Source: Winogradskyella wandonensis
GTDB taxonomy: Bacteria > Bacteroidota > Bacteroidia > Flavobacteriales > Flavobacteriaceae
Direction: 5' to 3'
Length of the DNA: 64,000 nt
Assembly: GCF_004346845.1 (NCBI RefSeq)
Contig: NZ_SMGI01000002.1
Coordinates: 925,222 to 989,221, forward strand
The position numbers and the translations under genes were made by a program. Shown piece by piece: positions 1 to 8,371 of this stretch. Every line of letters starts with the position of its first letter. Within the stretch, counting starts at the first letter, position 1. The notes below the pieces were generated by a model. The model had not been told where the DNA came from. It worked only from the letters and a program-made list of their open reading frames with translations, and ran no database searches.

Positions 1-401
1 CCAAAGAATGTGCTAAACAGCAACAAGACCAAGATGGCGGTGGTGAAGACGAAAAGAAAGACGATAAAAAAGAAGACCAGAAAGACAAGGATAAAGAGAA
101 AGAAAATAAAGACCAAGAGGATAAGGATAAAGATAAAAAGGAAGAAGAAGGTAATAAGGATAAGAAAAAAGGAGATGATGAGAAAGATGAAGACGGAAAG
201 CCTAAGGACGATAAAAAAGATGATGGCAATGGCGATAAAGAGAATCAGCAAAAGCAACCTAAACCTCAGCCAGGAAAAATGTCTCCGCAACAAATAAAAA
301 ACATTCTTGAAGCTATGAGTAATCAAGAGCAAAAAGTTCAAGAAAAAATTAATGCCAAAAAGCAAAAAGGCGCTCGAGTAAAAACCGAAAAAGATTGGTA
401 A
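1..401 (+). CDS. batC: C-terminal part of a BatC-like aerotolerance protein (5' end outside window)
   Basis: This is the 3' end of a gene entering from the left; the reading frame starts at base 3 and stops with TAA at 399-401. The visible 132 residues are extremely rich in Lys, Asp and Glu, with many KDK/DKK/EDK runs. They are followed by a more ordered tail of about 45 residues that begins PGKMSPQQIKNILEAM and contains NQEQKVQEKI. In Bacteroidota bat operons the gene before batD is a TPR protein (BatC) with a charged low-complexity region and just such a helical C-terminal tail. batD and batE follow immediately, which supports the call. The TPR domain itself is not in view, so the assignment rests on position and tail. 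An overlapping lysine/arginine-rich frame at 10-297 is a shadow. Confidence 0.72.
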   Translation, partial: KECAKQQQDQDGGGEDEKKDDKKEDQKDKDKEKENKDQEDKDKDKKEEEGNKDKKKGDDEKDEDGKPKDDKKDDGNGDKENQQKQPKPQPGKMSPQQIKNILEAMSNQEQKVQEKINAKKQKGARVKTEKDW

Positions 402-461
402 TTACTTATGCCTATTTATATCAATAAACTATTAAAATTTCGAGCCACAGTCTAGAAATTT

Positions 462-2231
462 ATGAAATTAACTAAGTACATACTATTACTAAACTTAATT
501 CTAGCATCAAGTATTTGCTTTGCTCAAGTAAAATTTGAGGCAAAAGCGAGTAAAACAAAATTAGGTATTAACGAACGCCTACGTATAGATTTTGAGATGA
601 ATAAGGATGGCGATAATTTTGTGCCACCTAGCTTCAAAGATTTTACTGTTGTTGGCGGTCCAAATACGTCTGTAAGTAATTATTGGGCAAATGGTAAGCG
701 GTCGTTTACCAAAACTTACAGCTATTTCTTATCGCCAAAAAAACAAGGAAGCTTCACCATAAAGCAAGCGCAAATAGAAATTGAAGGTCAGGTTTATAAA
801 ACGTTTCCAATTACCATAAAGGTAACCGAAGCGATAGAAAAACCTAAAGATCCTAATGACCCAGCTTATCTAGCCTCGCAAAACATACACCTCGTCGCAG
901 AGGTATCCAAAACAAATCCTTATCTCAACGAAGCGATTACCGTTGTTTATAAATTATATGTAGCGTTAGATACTGGAGTTAATGGATGGAGAGACAAAGA
1001 AACACCAAGATTTAATGATTTTTGGAATCAGAATATAGAGGTTAAAGCTTTTAGACCACTAAGAGGGCAATATAATGGCGAAGAATATCAGTACGTTGTT
1101 CTAAAAAAATATGTTTTGTATCCACAGAAGACAGGGCAACTAAAGCTAGAACCTTACGTGTTAGATTTAACGGTAGAAGTACCTACCAGCCGCTATGATA
1201 TTTTTGGAAACCGAATTGTTAAAAAAGTACCACAAACGATTACTGCAGGTAAGCGAACAATAAATGTATTGCCACTTCCTGAAGAAGGAAAACCAGCAGA
1301 TTTCAATGGCGCTGTTGGGCTTTTTGAGCTCGATGTAACCACTAATAAAGTATCTCTAGATGCTGGTGAGTCACTCGAGGCTAAAGTGCAAGTTTCTGGT
1401 AAAGGAAACTTAAAGCTTTTTGAGTTACCCAAACTTACGCTTCCGAGCTCCTTAGAAGTCTATGAGCCAGAGCATCAAGAAAATATTCGGACAAATTTAG
1501 GAGGTATGCAAGGTCGAAGCCAAGACACCTATACCATTGTGCCTCAATACAAAGGAAAATATCCTATTCCTGCCGTGTCGTTTTCTTATTTTAATCCCGA
1601 AGCTAAAGCATACCGTACCTTAACGTCTAAAGAGATAATTATAGATGTAGTAAATGGACCGTCTTCAGTTGGCTCAGAAGCTAATACATCATCATCGACA
1701 GTTAAACAAGCTGTAACTACAAATTCTAACACTTTTGCTTTTATAAAGACCAAGTCTAATTGGATAGCTAAAAACAAGTTACCCTTTTTTAAGTCCACCT
1801 TATTTTGGTCACTCCTATTAGTACCGTTTGTTTTTATACCAATAGCAATTCTTGTAAGAAGAGGTCAAGAAAAACGAAACGCAGATGTTATTGGCAATAA
1901 GAGACGTAAGGCAGACCGATTAGCCAAAAAATATTTAAGCACCGCCAAGAAAGCTTTAGGTCAAAAAGAAGCATTCTACGTCGCACTAGAAAAAGCGTTT
2001 CATAATTACTTAAAAGCGAAATTACATATAGAGACAAGCGATTTCAATAAAGAAAAAATAGAAAGCTTACTTGTAGAGCGCAATGTCGATAAAGACACTG
2101 TGTCTGAATTTATTTCCATACTAGAAAATTGCGAGTTAGCGCGTTATACTCCGATAACGCAGGTTACTATGGAAAATGATTATCAGAAATCGGTTAAAAC
2201 CATTGGCCAAATAGATAAACAAATACAATAG
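462..2231 (+). CDS. batD: BatD family protein (oxygen tolerance, surface-exposed domain)
   Basis: The 589-residue protein has an N-terminal signal peptide (residues 1-22, ending FAQ). A long beta-rich periplasmic region follows, matching the BatD layout, with segments such as YNGEEYQYVVLKKYVLYPQKTG. A single transmembrane helix lies near residues 444-466 (FWSLLLVPFVFIPIAILV), and a basic helical cytoplasmic tail completes it. The length fits the family. It sits 60 bp after the batC end and directly abuts batE, whose ATG follows its TAG with no gap. Bat proteins are linked to MoxR-type ATPases and VWA-domain BatA/BatB proteins and were named for aerotolerance in Bacteroides. The biochemical role is still uncertain. 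The family call is firm. Confidence 0.92.
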   Translation: MKLTKYILLLNLILASSICFAQVKFEAKASKTKLGINERLRIDFEMNKDGDNFVPPSFKDFTVVGGPNTSVSNYWANGKRSFTKTYSYFLSPKKQGSFTIKQAQIEIEGQVYKTFPITIKVTEAIEKPKDPNDPAYLASQNIHLVAEVSKTNPYLNEAITVVYKLYVALDTGVNGWRDKETPRFNDFWNQNIEVKAFRPLRGQYNGEEYQYVVLKKYVLYPQKTGQLKLEPYVLDLTVEVPTSRYDIFGNRIVKKVPQTITAGKRTINVLPLPEEGKPADFNGAVGLFELDVTTNKVSLDAGESLEAKVQVSGKGNLKLFELPKLTLPSSLEVYEPEHQENIRTNLGGMQGRSQDTYTIVPQYKGKYPIPAVSFSYFNPEAKAYRTLTSKEIIIDVVNGPSSVGSEANTSSSTVKQAVTTNSNTFAFIKTKSNWIAKNKLPFFKSTLFWSLLLVPFVFIPIAILVRRGQEKRNADVIGNKRRKADRLAKKYLSTAKKALGQKEAFYVALEKAFHNYLKAKLHIETSDFNKEKIESLLVERNVDKDTVSEFISILENCELARYTPITQVTMENDYQKSVKTIGQIDKQIQ

Positions 2232-2990
2232 ATGAAGCATATTCTTATCTTATTTATAATGTGTTTAAGTGTTTTTGTTAATGCTCAGAATGATGCACGC
2301 TTTAACGAAGGAAATGCACTCTATAATCAAGGAAAATATGCCGAGGCAATTAAAAAGTACGAAGCTATATTAGAAACTGAGGAACATTCTGCTGCATTAT
2401 ATTACAATTTGGCAAACGCGCATTACAAATTAAATAATATTGCACCAAGTATTTTTTATTACGAAAAGGCAAAACAGCTAAGTCCTAACGATAAAGAAAT
2501 TCAAAATAATATAGGATTTGCTAAAAATATGACGGTAGATGCCATAGACGAAGTACCTGAAGTTGGTTTTTCTAGAATTTTTAATAATCTTGTTAATACA
2601 TTCTCTTCAGATACTTGGTCTAAGATTGCTATTTCAGGTGTTTTGCTATTTGTGTTTTTGTTTTTAATGTATCATTTTTCAGAAGCAACAACGCAAAAAC
2701 GAGTGGCATTTATTGTAAGTGCTGCTGGTATTTTTATAGCTGGTTTTTCTTTGGTTATGGCATTTCAAAAAAACAGTCTGCAAAAGAAAGATAATCCAGC
2801 GATTGTTTTTGCCCAAGAAACTCGTGTAAAAGCTAACCCTAATAAAACTAGCGAAGAAGTTTTTAGATTACACGAAGGTACCAAAGTACAGGTTTTAGAA
2901 ACTTACAATAATTGGTATAAAATCGAAATTGCCGATAAAACTACTGGCTGGATTCCTTTATCTGATGTAAGATTATTAAAAGGATTTTAA
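2232..2990 (+). CDS. batE: BatE: TPR and SH3-like domain membrane protein
   Basis: The 252-residue protein has a signal peptide (1-19, ending VNAQ). TPR repeats follow at about 22-90 (FNEGNALYNQGKYAEAIKKY, then ALYYNLANAHYKLNN). Two membrane helices lie near 132-150 and 158-180. A bacterial SH3-like domain occupies about 190-252, including VKANPNKTSEEVFRLHEGTK and the NNWYKIEIADKTTGWIP segment. This exact order is the BatE architecture. The start codon touches the batD stop, so the pair is very probably translationally coupled. It is the last gene of the operon, with no obvious strong terminator before the next small gene. Its function within the Bat complex is not established. Confidence 0.88.
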   Translation: MKHILILFIMCLSVFVNAQNDARFNEGNALYNQGKYAEAIKKYEAILETEEHSAALYYNLANAHYKLNNIAPSIFYYEKAKQLSPNDKEIQNNIGFAKNMTVDAIDEVPEVGFSRIFNNLVNTFSSDTWSKIAISGVLLFVFLFLMYHFSEATTQKRVAFIVSAAGIFIAGFSLVMAFQKNSLQKKDNPAIVFAQETRVKANPNKTSEEVFRLHEGTKVQVLETYNNWYKIEIADKTTGWIPLSDVRLLKGF

Positions 2991-3035
2991 AAAAATAATT
3001 ACATTACAAGTTCTAAAATGTTATATTAGCTACTT

Positions 3036-3329
3036 ATGATTAAGAGAGCTAACCATAGAATTGCCATGTTTTTTGCGTTATTGTTTGTTTCAATAGTTGC
3101 AGCGCCAGCAGTAATTTTGTCTATGGACGATGATGTGGATGTCACGTTTTTCTTTGGTGAAAATGAAGAAGAAGAAAAAGAAAACATCAAACTTCTTTTT
3201 GAAGAATGTTTTATTGAATCAGCTGGCAATAATTTAGCATACGTGGCAAATAACTTTGATGGTTATACTTTAAAAAATTATCCAAAACCTCACGTAAATA
3301 TTATTTTTCCTCCTCCAGAGTATAAATAA
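3036..3329 (+). CDS. Small membrane-anchored or secreted acidic protein, unknown function
   Basis: The 97-residue ORF starts with a basic n-region and a hydrophobic stretch (MFFALLFVSIVAAPAVIL) typical of a signal peptide or N-terminal anchor. A strongly acidic middle follows (ENEEEEKEN), then a short tail with two cysteine-free aromatic segments ending in PPPEYK. I do not recognise a family. A plausible -7 box (TATATTAG, one mismatch) lies just upstream. It sits alone between the bat operon and the SulP gene in the same direction, 45 bp after batE. A fully overlapping antisense frame at 3026-3229 is less plausible because it lacks a membrane or signal segment in the right place. Confidence 0.62.
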   Translation: MIKRANHRIAMFFALLFVSIVAAPAVILSMDDDVDVTFFFGENEEEEKENIKLLFEECFIESAGNNLAYVANNFDGYTLKNYPKPHVNIIFPPPEYK

Positions 3330-3419
3330 CTTTCTTTAGATTCACTAACTAAGTCCCCATAAGTAGGGAATTTTTCAATCACGTTTTGGAAACACTTCAA
3401 AACAAAATTATCATTACAT

Positions 3420-4988
3420 ATGTTTAAAACATTAAAATATGACGTGCCAGCGAGTATTGTCGTTTTTTTCGTCGCGCTACCTTTATGTTTAGGAATAGCC
3501 GTAGCCAGTGACGCACCACCTTTTGCAGGTCTAATTGCAGGAATAATTGGCGGTATAGTTGTAGGCGTAATTTCTGGCTCTCAAGTTGGAGTCAGTGGTC
3601 CGGCCGCAGGTCTCGCCGCAATTGTGCTAGCTGCAATAGCTTCCTTAGGATACGAAGCCTTTTTAGTAGCAGTAGTTCTTGGAGGTGTTATTCAAATTGT
3701 ATTTAGTATACTTAAATTAGGTATTATAGGTTACTATTTTCCGTCATCCGTAATAAAAGGAATGCTTACAGGTATTGGTATTATAATCATACTTAAACAA
3801 ATCCCACATTTTTTTGGTATCGATAAAGATCCAGAAGGAAATTTTGTGCTTTTTGGAAATGATAGTAATATATTAATGGATATTATTAGTGTTCCAGAAA
3901 ATTTGGGAATTGGCTCTACAGTTATAGCACTAATCGCACTGGGTATTTTAATTTTATGGTCTCAGGTTTTGGTGCATAAGCACAGTATTTTTAAACTTAT
4001 TCAAGGCCCTTTAGTTGCAGTTGTTATTGGCGTAATTTTCTTCCTCGTGACCCAAGGAACATCCATGGATATTGCTGGTTCTCATTTGGTAAAGGTACCA
4101 GTTCCAGATAGCGTAGATAGTTTTTTAGGACAATTTATTTTGCCAGATTTTAGTGTCATTGGTTCTTCCGAGGTTTGGGTAGTGGCCTTTACAATTGCAC
4201 TTGTGGCGAGTCTCGAAACATTATTATGTGTAGAAGCTACAGATAAGCTAGACCCTGAAAAAAGAGTAACACCAACCAATAGAGAGTTATTGGCACAAGG
4301 TACAGGGAATATTTTGTCTGGACTAATTGGAGGCATACCCATAACTCAAGTAATCGTAAGGAGTTCTGCAAATATACAGTCGGGTAATAAAACAAAACTC
4401 AGTGCCATTATTCATGGTTTCTTTTTGCTCATTTCTATAATCTTAATTCCTAAAGTACTTAACATGATTCCGCTTTCCGTATTAGCAGCGGTATTATTTA
4501 TTGTAGGTTACAAGTTAGCAAAACCATCCACCTTTAAAGCCATGTGGGCATCCGGTTGGAAACAATTTGTACCTTTTATTGCAACGGTATTAATTATTGT
4601 GTTTAAAGATTTGTTATGGGGAATAGGAATAGGATTAGCCATTGGTATTGTTGTTACATTATACCACAGTTTTAAAAACTCTCACTTTTTACACAAAGAA
4701 GGTGAAGATGTTGATGATGGTAAGATTAAAATGACTCTGGCAGAAGAAGTAACATTTTTTAATAAAGCCACTATATTAAAAGAATTAGATGCACTTCCAG
4801 AAGATACGTATTTAGAATTAGATGTTAGAAATACAACCTATCTGGATTATGATGTTATCGAAATTCTCCAAGATTTTGCCCATAAAGCGAGAGAACGAAA
4901 TATTACCATAAAGCTAATCTCACAAAGAGGTGTCGTTGTAAACCCAGAGAGTTTTATTGAGTTTTTTAAACTTGAAAAAATATCATAA
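3420..4988 (+). CDS. SulP family inorganic anion (likely bicarbonate) transporter
   Basis: The 522-residue polytopic membrane protein begins with the SulP signature region (DVPASIVVFFVALPLCLGIA, then the PPFAGLIAG and SGPAAG loops). It ends with a STAS domain at about residues 430-522 (containing LELDVRNTTYLDYDVIE). SulP proteins move sulfate, bicarbonate or other anions, usually with sodium or protons. A beta-carbonic anhydrase gene follows after 24 bp on the same strand. That pairing makes bicarbonate the most likely substrate, but this is inferred from context and not readable in the protein. A weak dyad (TCCCCATAAGTAGGGA) lies at about 3353-3368 in the leader. Confidence 0.9.
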   Translation: MFKTLKYDVPASIVVFFVALPLCLGIAVASDAPPFAGLIAGIIGGIVVGVISGSQVGVSGPAAGLAAIVLAAIASLGYEAFLVAVVLGGVIQIVFSILKLGIIGYYFPSSVIKGMLTGIGIIIILKQIPHFFGIDKDPEGNFVLFGNDSNILMDIISVPENLGIGSTVIALIALGILILWSQVLVHKHSIFKLIQGPLVAVVIGVIFFLVTQGTSMDIAGSHLVKVPVPDSVDSFLGQFILPDFSVIGSSEVWVVAFTIALVASLETLLCVEATDKLDPEKRVTPTNRELLAQGTGNILSGLIGGIPITQVIVRSSANIQSGNKTKLSAIIHGFFLLISIILIPKVLNMIPLSVLAAVLFIVGYKLAKPSTFKAMWASGWKQFVPFIATVLIIVFKDLLWGIGIGLAIGIVVTLYHSFKNSHFLHKEGEDVDDGKIKMTLAEEVTFFNKATILKELDALPEDTYLELDVRNTTYLDYDVIEILQDFAHKARERNITIKLISQRGVVVNPESFIEFFKLEKIS

Positions 4989-5012
4989 CAATCCTTAAAA
5001 TTATAATCATTG

Positions 5013-5642
5013 ATGAAAAACATAGCAATCACAAAAGACATACAAAGTCAGTTAACACCAGATGCGGTTTTAAAAGACTTATTAGACGGAAATAATAGAT
5101 TTGTTAACGGCAACTCTCAAGCTACAGACAATGCCGCTTTAGTAAATCAAACTACGGGCGGGCAATATCCAAAAGCAGTTGTTTTATCTTGTATAGACTC
5201 TCGTGTGCCAGTAGAAACTGTTTTAGACCAAGCTATTGGTGATATTTTTGTGGCACGTGTTGCAGGAAATTTCGAAAACGTAGATATCTTAGGTAGTCTA
5301 GAGTATTCTTGTAATGTCGCAGGAAGCAAATTAATCTTAGTCTTAGGTCATGAGAGTTGCGGTGCTGTAAAAGCAGCATGCGATGGCGTAGAACTAGGAA
5401 ATATTACAGAGATGCTAAGCAAGATAATGCCAGCAGTTAAAAAATCGGCTGTAGAGGTTGATGGCGAAGCCAACTCATCTAACAAAGCTTTTGTTGCCAA
5501 AACTGTAGAAAACAATGTGTTATTAACGATGGAACGCATTCGTAAAAACAGTCAAATTCTCGCAGAAATGGAAGACAATGGTGAAATTAAAATCGTAGGA
5601 GGCGTTTACAGTTTACACACAGGAAAAGTAAATATGCTATAA
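5013..5642 (+). CDS. Beta-class carbonic anhydrase
   Basis: This 209-residue enzyme interconverts CO2 and bicarbonate. The zinc site is complete: the SCIDSR motif gives Cys60, Asp62 and Arg64, and GHESCG gives His113 and Cys116. I chose the ATG at 5013 over the in-frame TTG at 5010 immediately before it. The size is normal for the beta class, and there is no signal peptide, so it is cytoplasmic. It is cotranscribed with the SulP gene 24 bp upstream, suggesting that imported bicarbonate is converted or balanced inside the cell. A strong bidirectional terminator follows directly. Confidence 0.95.
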   Translation: MKNIAITKDIQSQLTPDAVLKDLLDGNNRFVNGNSQATDNAALVNQTTGGQYPKAVVLSCIDSRVPVETVLDQAIGDIFVARVAGNFENVDILGSLEYSCNVAGSKLILVLGHESCGAVKAACDGVELGNITEMLSKIMPAVKKSAVEVDGEANSSNKAFVAKTVENNVLLTMERIRKNSQILAEMEDNGEIKIVGGVYSLHTGKVNML

Positions 5643-5666
5643 GTTATATAATAACTTAAATAAACT

Positions 5667-5695
5667 AAAAAAGTCGCTTTACGCGACTTTTTTTA
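5667..5695. terminator. Bidirectional terminator between carbonic anhydrase and cvpA
   Basis: An 11-bp perfect stem AAAAAAGTCGC / GCGACTTTTTT with a 5-nt loop, T-rich on both strands. It lies between two converging genes and overlaps the cvpA stop codon. Confidence 0.92.
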
Positions 5696-6205
5696 TACTG
5701 TTTCTACCTCAGCTTCGTCGATTTCACTTTTTATAAGATTAGGAAAAATTATCGGAGCTAAGGATTTTACAGGCTCATAAAGGATGCTTTCTTCTAAATC
5801 GTCTTGCTCCATAAAAGGAAGCGTGTTATTCAATTTACTAAATACAATCAGTAGGATACTTAATATCAATCCTATTTTTAATGCGCCAAACACACCACCA
5901 AGCAATTTATTTAGCATACCTAAAGCAGCAAAGTCAGCCAACTTAGTAAGGGCTTTTCCCGCTAGACTTATGGTGAGTACTATAACAACAAATGTAACAG
6001 CAAAGGCAACAATATTAATTGTTTTTTCATTCCAATCTACTTTAGACTCTAAAAGCTCTGCAGCAAAATAGCTAAAGTGTATGGCGCCCCAAACACCCAA
6101 AACTAAAGCCACAAGCGAGGCAACTTCAACAAAGAGACCTTTCATGGCGCCTCTAATTAAGCCAAATAATAAAAGGGCTCCCAAAACAATATCAATTATG
6201 CTCAT
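5693..6205 (-). CDS. CvpA family membrane protein
   Basis: The 170-residue protein has about four hydrophobic segments. The N-terminus (MSIIDIVLGALLLFGLIRGA, then KGLFVEVASLVALVLGVWGA) is characteristic of the CvpA family. An acidic hydrophilic tail follows (DDLEESILYEP and DEAEVETV). CvpA was named for colicin V production in E. coli, but in most bacteria its role is unclear and probably concerns envelope function. It stands as a single gene converging on the carbonic anhydrase operon and diverging from the next gene. The family call is firm; no specific function can be stated. Confidence 0.88.
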   Translation of the reverse strand: MSIIDIVLGALLLFGLIRGAMKGLFVEVASLVALVLGVWGAIHFSYFAAELLESKVDWNEKTINIVAFAVTFVVIVLTISLAGKALTKLADFAALGMLNKLLGGVFGALKIGLILSILLIVFSKLNNTLPFMEQDDLEESILYEPVKSLAPIIFPNLIKSEIDEAEVETV

Positions 6206-6287
6206 AATATTAGCGGTTTATATACATGTAATAGAATTTTTTAGATGCTATTCTTTAAAAAAGGAATGCCAAAATTCAAATATAGAT

Positions 6288-6295
6288 TAACTTTG
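6288..6295 (+). promoter_or_regulatory. -7 box for the 6330 gene
   Basis: TAACTTTG matches the Bacteroidota TAnnTTTG box 34 bp before the ATG. No clear TTG at the -33 position. Confidence 0.5.
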
Positions 6296-6329
6296 CCAAT
6301 TCTATAACGTAATTATAGTAAAGTAAAGT

Positions 6330-6686
6330 ATGGCAAGAGACGAACAGTTAAAAGAGCGATGGGATTTGGTAGTAGAAAAACTATCCAATCAATTTGCCGA
6401 TGGCGATACTTTAGACCTAGACGCTATTATATACCTAATAGGCGTTCAAGAGCTTGGGCAAATACACCGCGAGTATAAAAAAGACCACAAGTTAGATTTA
6501 ATGCACATTGCCATTTGTAAGCTTTTAGAGCCTTATGGATTCTATGAGTTCGATTTTGTAGATAATGATGGTTGGCCACATTATAAAGTAAAAGCACAAC
6601 TCCCTCATCTTAAGGCTGGAGAGCAAAGTGTGTTGATGAAAGAAGCCATTGTCAACTATTTTGTAGAAACCGAGTATATAAATTAA
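6330..6686 (+). CDS. Conserved hypothetical protein, 118 aa
   Basis: A small soluble protein with no signal peptide or membrane segment. It is predicted helical in the first half (DEQLKERWDLVVEKLSNQF, then DLDAIIYLIGVQELGQ) and ends in a mixed region (EFDFVDNDGWPHYKVKAQLP). I have the impression of a protein conserved in Bacteroidota, but I do not recognise a named domain. It has its own -7 box and lies upstream of pheS, separated from it by a GC-rich repeat element. There is no basis for a functional claim. Confidence 0.8.
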   Translation: MARDEQLKERWDLVVEKLSNQFADGDTLDLDAIIYLIGVQELGQIHREYKKDHKLDLMHIAICKLLEPYGFYEFDFVDNDGWPHYKVKAQLPHLKAGEQSVLMKEAIVNYFVETEYIN

Positions 6687-6691
6687 TTTTT

Positions 6692-6785
6692 GGGCGTTAC
6701 ACGCTTATTGCGCGGTCGGGCATTCGCCAGTCGCTTCCCGACGGCAGCGTCGGGAGAGCTCCAACAATGGCTCAATCCCTAACGC
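6692..6785. repeat. GC-rich intergenic palindromic repeat element
   Basis: About 94 bp, clearly richer in G+C than the surroundings. It begins GGGCGTTA and ends TAACGC, so the ends form an inverted repeat (GCGTTA/TAACGC). Inside is a perfect 7-bp hairpin, TCCCGAC (6736-6742) and GTCGGGA (6749-6755). It resembles dispersed intergenic elements I associate with Flavobacteriaceae genomes, with ends of the GGGCGTTACCACGC ... ATCCCTAACGC type. Only one copy is in this window. Confidence 0.65.
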
Positions 6786-6803
6786 AAATCTCGATAAATT
6801 GAT

Positions 6804-6811
6804 TAAATTTG
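6804..6811 (+). promoter_or_regulatory. -7 box of pheS
   Basis: TAAATTTG, a full match to TAnnTTTG, 40 bp before the pheS ATG and just after the repeat element, so pheS does not depend on upstream transcription. Confidence 0.55.
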
Positions 6812-6850
6812 CGGTCTCATTAGAAAGATACTGAACTAAATTCAGCATAA

Positions 6851-7870
6851 ATGATAGATAAGTTAAAAGAACTCATTGCAGAAGCCGAAGCATTTACAGC
6901 ACAATCTAAAGAAGAGGTTGAGCAGTTTCGTATTAAATATTTAGGCTCAAAAGGCTTACTTAAAGAGTACTTTGCAGAGTTTAAAAATGTAGCAAACGAG
7001 CAGAAGAAAGAGTTTGGGCAAACTATAAACCAGCTTAAGAAAACAGCTGAAGATAAGGTAAATGCTTTAAAAGAAGCGTTAGAAAGCCTAGAGGAAGACA
7101 ACGGACTTTATGGTGACTTATCACGTCCGGGTGAGCCAATTGCATTGGGAGCACGCCACCCTATTTCTATTGTAAAAAATCAGATTATAGATATCTTTTC
7201 GCGTATTGGATTTAATGTAAGTGAAGGCCCTGAAATCGAGGACGATTGGCATAACTTTACAGCACTGAACTTACCAGAATATCATCCTGCGCGAGATATG
7301 CAGGATACGTTTTTTATACAAACAGATCCAGATATTTTATTGCGTACGCACACCAGTTCTGTGCAGGTGCGTTATATGGAAGAAAACAAACCGCCAATTC
7401 GTACAATTTCTCCAGGCCGTGTGTATCGTAACGAAGCTATTTCGGCACGTTCGCACTGTTTTTTTCACCAAGTAGAAGGTTTATATATAGATAAAGATGT
7501 AAGCTTTGCTGATTTAAAACAAACGCTACAATACTTTACAACGGAGATGTTTGGGAAATCTAAAATTAGATTACGTCCATCGTACTTTCCGTTTACTGAA
7601 CCAAGTGCTGAGGTAGATGTCTATTGGGGTTTAGAAACCGAAACCGATTACAAAATGACCAAAGGTACAGGTTGGTTAGAGATTATGGGCTGCGGAATGG
7701 TAGACCCAAACGTTTTGGATAATTGCGGAATTGATTCTAAAGAATATTCAGGATTTGCTTTTGGAATGGGAATAGACCGTATTGCCTTATTACTACACCA
7801 AATTAGTGATATTCGTTTATTAAGTGAAAACGATGTGCGTTTCTTGGAGCAGTTTAAGTCAGCTTTATAA
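6851..7870 (+). CDS. pheS: Phenylalanine-tRNA ligase subunit alpha
   Basis: The 339-residue class II aminoacyl-tRNA synthetase subunit charges tRNA-Phe together with PheT. The N-terminal coiled coil (about 1-90) is followed by the catalytic core. Its motifs include GPEIEDDWHNFTALN and the HTSSVQVRYM segment. Motif 2 lies around GRVYRNEAISARSHCFFHQV, and motif 3 around GFAFGMGIDRIALLL near the C-terminus. Length is typical. pheT is not in the window, as is common in Bacteroidota where pheS and pheT are apart. The gene has its own promoter. Confidence 0.97.
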   Translation: MIDKLKELIAEAEAFTAQSKEEVEQFRIKYLGSKGLLKEYFAEFKNVANEQKKEFGQTINQLKKTAEDKVNALKEALESLEEDNGLYGDLSRPGEPIALGARHPISIVKNQIIDIFSRIGFNVSEGPEIEDDWHNFTALNLPEYHPARDMQDTFFIQTDPDILLRTHTSSVQVRYMEENKPPIRTISPGRVYRNEAISARSHCFFHQVEGLYIDKDVSFADLKQTLQYFTTEMFGKSKIRLRPSYFPFTEPSAEVDVYWGLETETDYKMTKGTGWLEIMGCGMVDPNVLDNCGIDSKEYSGFAFGMGIDRIALLLHQISDIRLLSENDVRFLEQFKSAL

Positions 7871-7881
7871 ATAATAATAGT

Positions 7882-7947
7882 GGTGTCTTCGGGAGCCTCA
7901 GACACCAATAAGTAATTAATTTGGTCGCTGAGGCACTCGAAGCGACC
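7882..7947. repeat. Tandem pair of related hairpins between pheS and the next gene
   Basis: Hairpin 1 (7882-7906) has the arms GGTGTCT/AGACACC. Hairpin 2 (7923-7947) has the arms GGTCGCT/AGCGACC. The loop of hairpin 2, read on the other strand, resembles that of hairpin 1 (CTTCGAGTGCCTCAG against CTTCGGGAGCCTCAG), so the two are diverged inverted copies. Neither is followed by a T-tract. A related motif occurs at about 27003-27028. Confidence 0.6.
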
Positions 7948-7958
7948 TCTACATTCTT

Positions 7959-8354
7959 TTGAAAAAAGACATCAAAATACCAGAAGTAAAAGATGTATAC
8001 ATTGCTGTTGTGCAAGAGCAACATTTAGAATATAAAACTCTAGATTGGAATGCCTATATCATAAATAATACTGATAAAGATTTAGAAACTGTACTTATTG
8101 TTTCTCAAGGTTATAATGATAACAAAATGACGCCACCTATGCGTCATACAATTTCAAAATTGCCAGCAAGAAGTTTTGCAAAGGTTGAATATTTACAAGA
8201 CAAAGTTTTGGAGCTTAACAATGTATTTAAAGTAACTTTTTTTGAGGGCAATCAAATGTTTGACAAATCATATACCTTTAGAAAAAACACTATTAATACA
8301 AAGGCGCTTCAAAAATTACCTTTAATGCAACTGAAAGGCGTTTTGGTAAAATAG
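7959..8354 (+). CDS. Conserved hypothetical protein downstream of pheS, 131 aa
   Basis: The ORF starts with TTG (TTGAAAAAAGAC); no ATG is available near the natural N-terminus. The protein is soluble and predicted beta-rich, with segments such as DVYIAVVQEQHLEYKTLDW, LPARSFAKVEYLQDKV and KVTFFEGNQMFDKSYTF. I associate this type of protein with the position after pheS in Flavobacteriia but know no function. It is not a synthetase subunit despite the neighbourhood. The pair of hairpins upstream may carry its leader. The pentanucleotide repeat lies just past its stop. Confidence 0.78.
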   Translation: MKKDIKIPEVKDVYIAVVQEQHLEYKTLDWNAYIINNTDKDLETVLIVSQGYNDNKMTPPMRHTISKLPARSFAKVEYLQDKVLELNNVFKVTFFEGNQMFDKSYTFRKNTINTKALQKLPLMQLKGVLVK

Positions 8355-8371
8355 AACCTATTAGTTAAGGA

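Noticed and set aside
10..297. Lysine/arginine-rich ORF in the plus strand
   Set aside because: The frame starting at base 3 is the real batC end (K/D/E-rich, ordered tail, stop before batD). The basic ORF is its shadow in a neighbouring frame.
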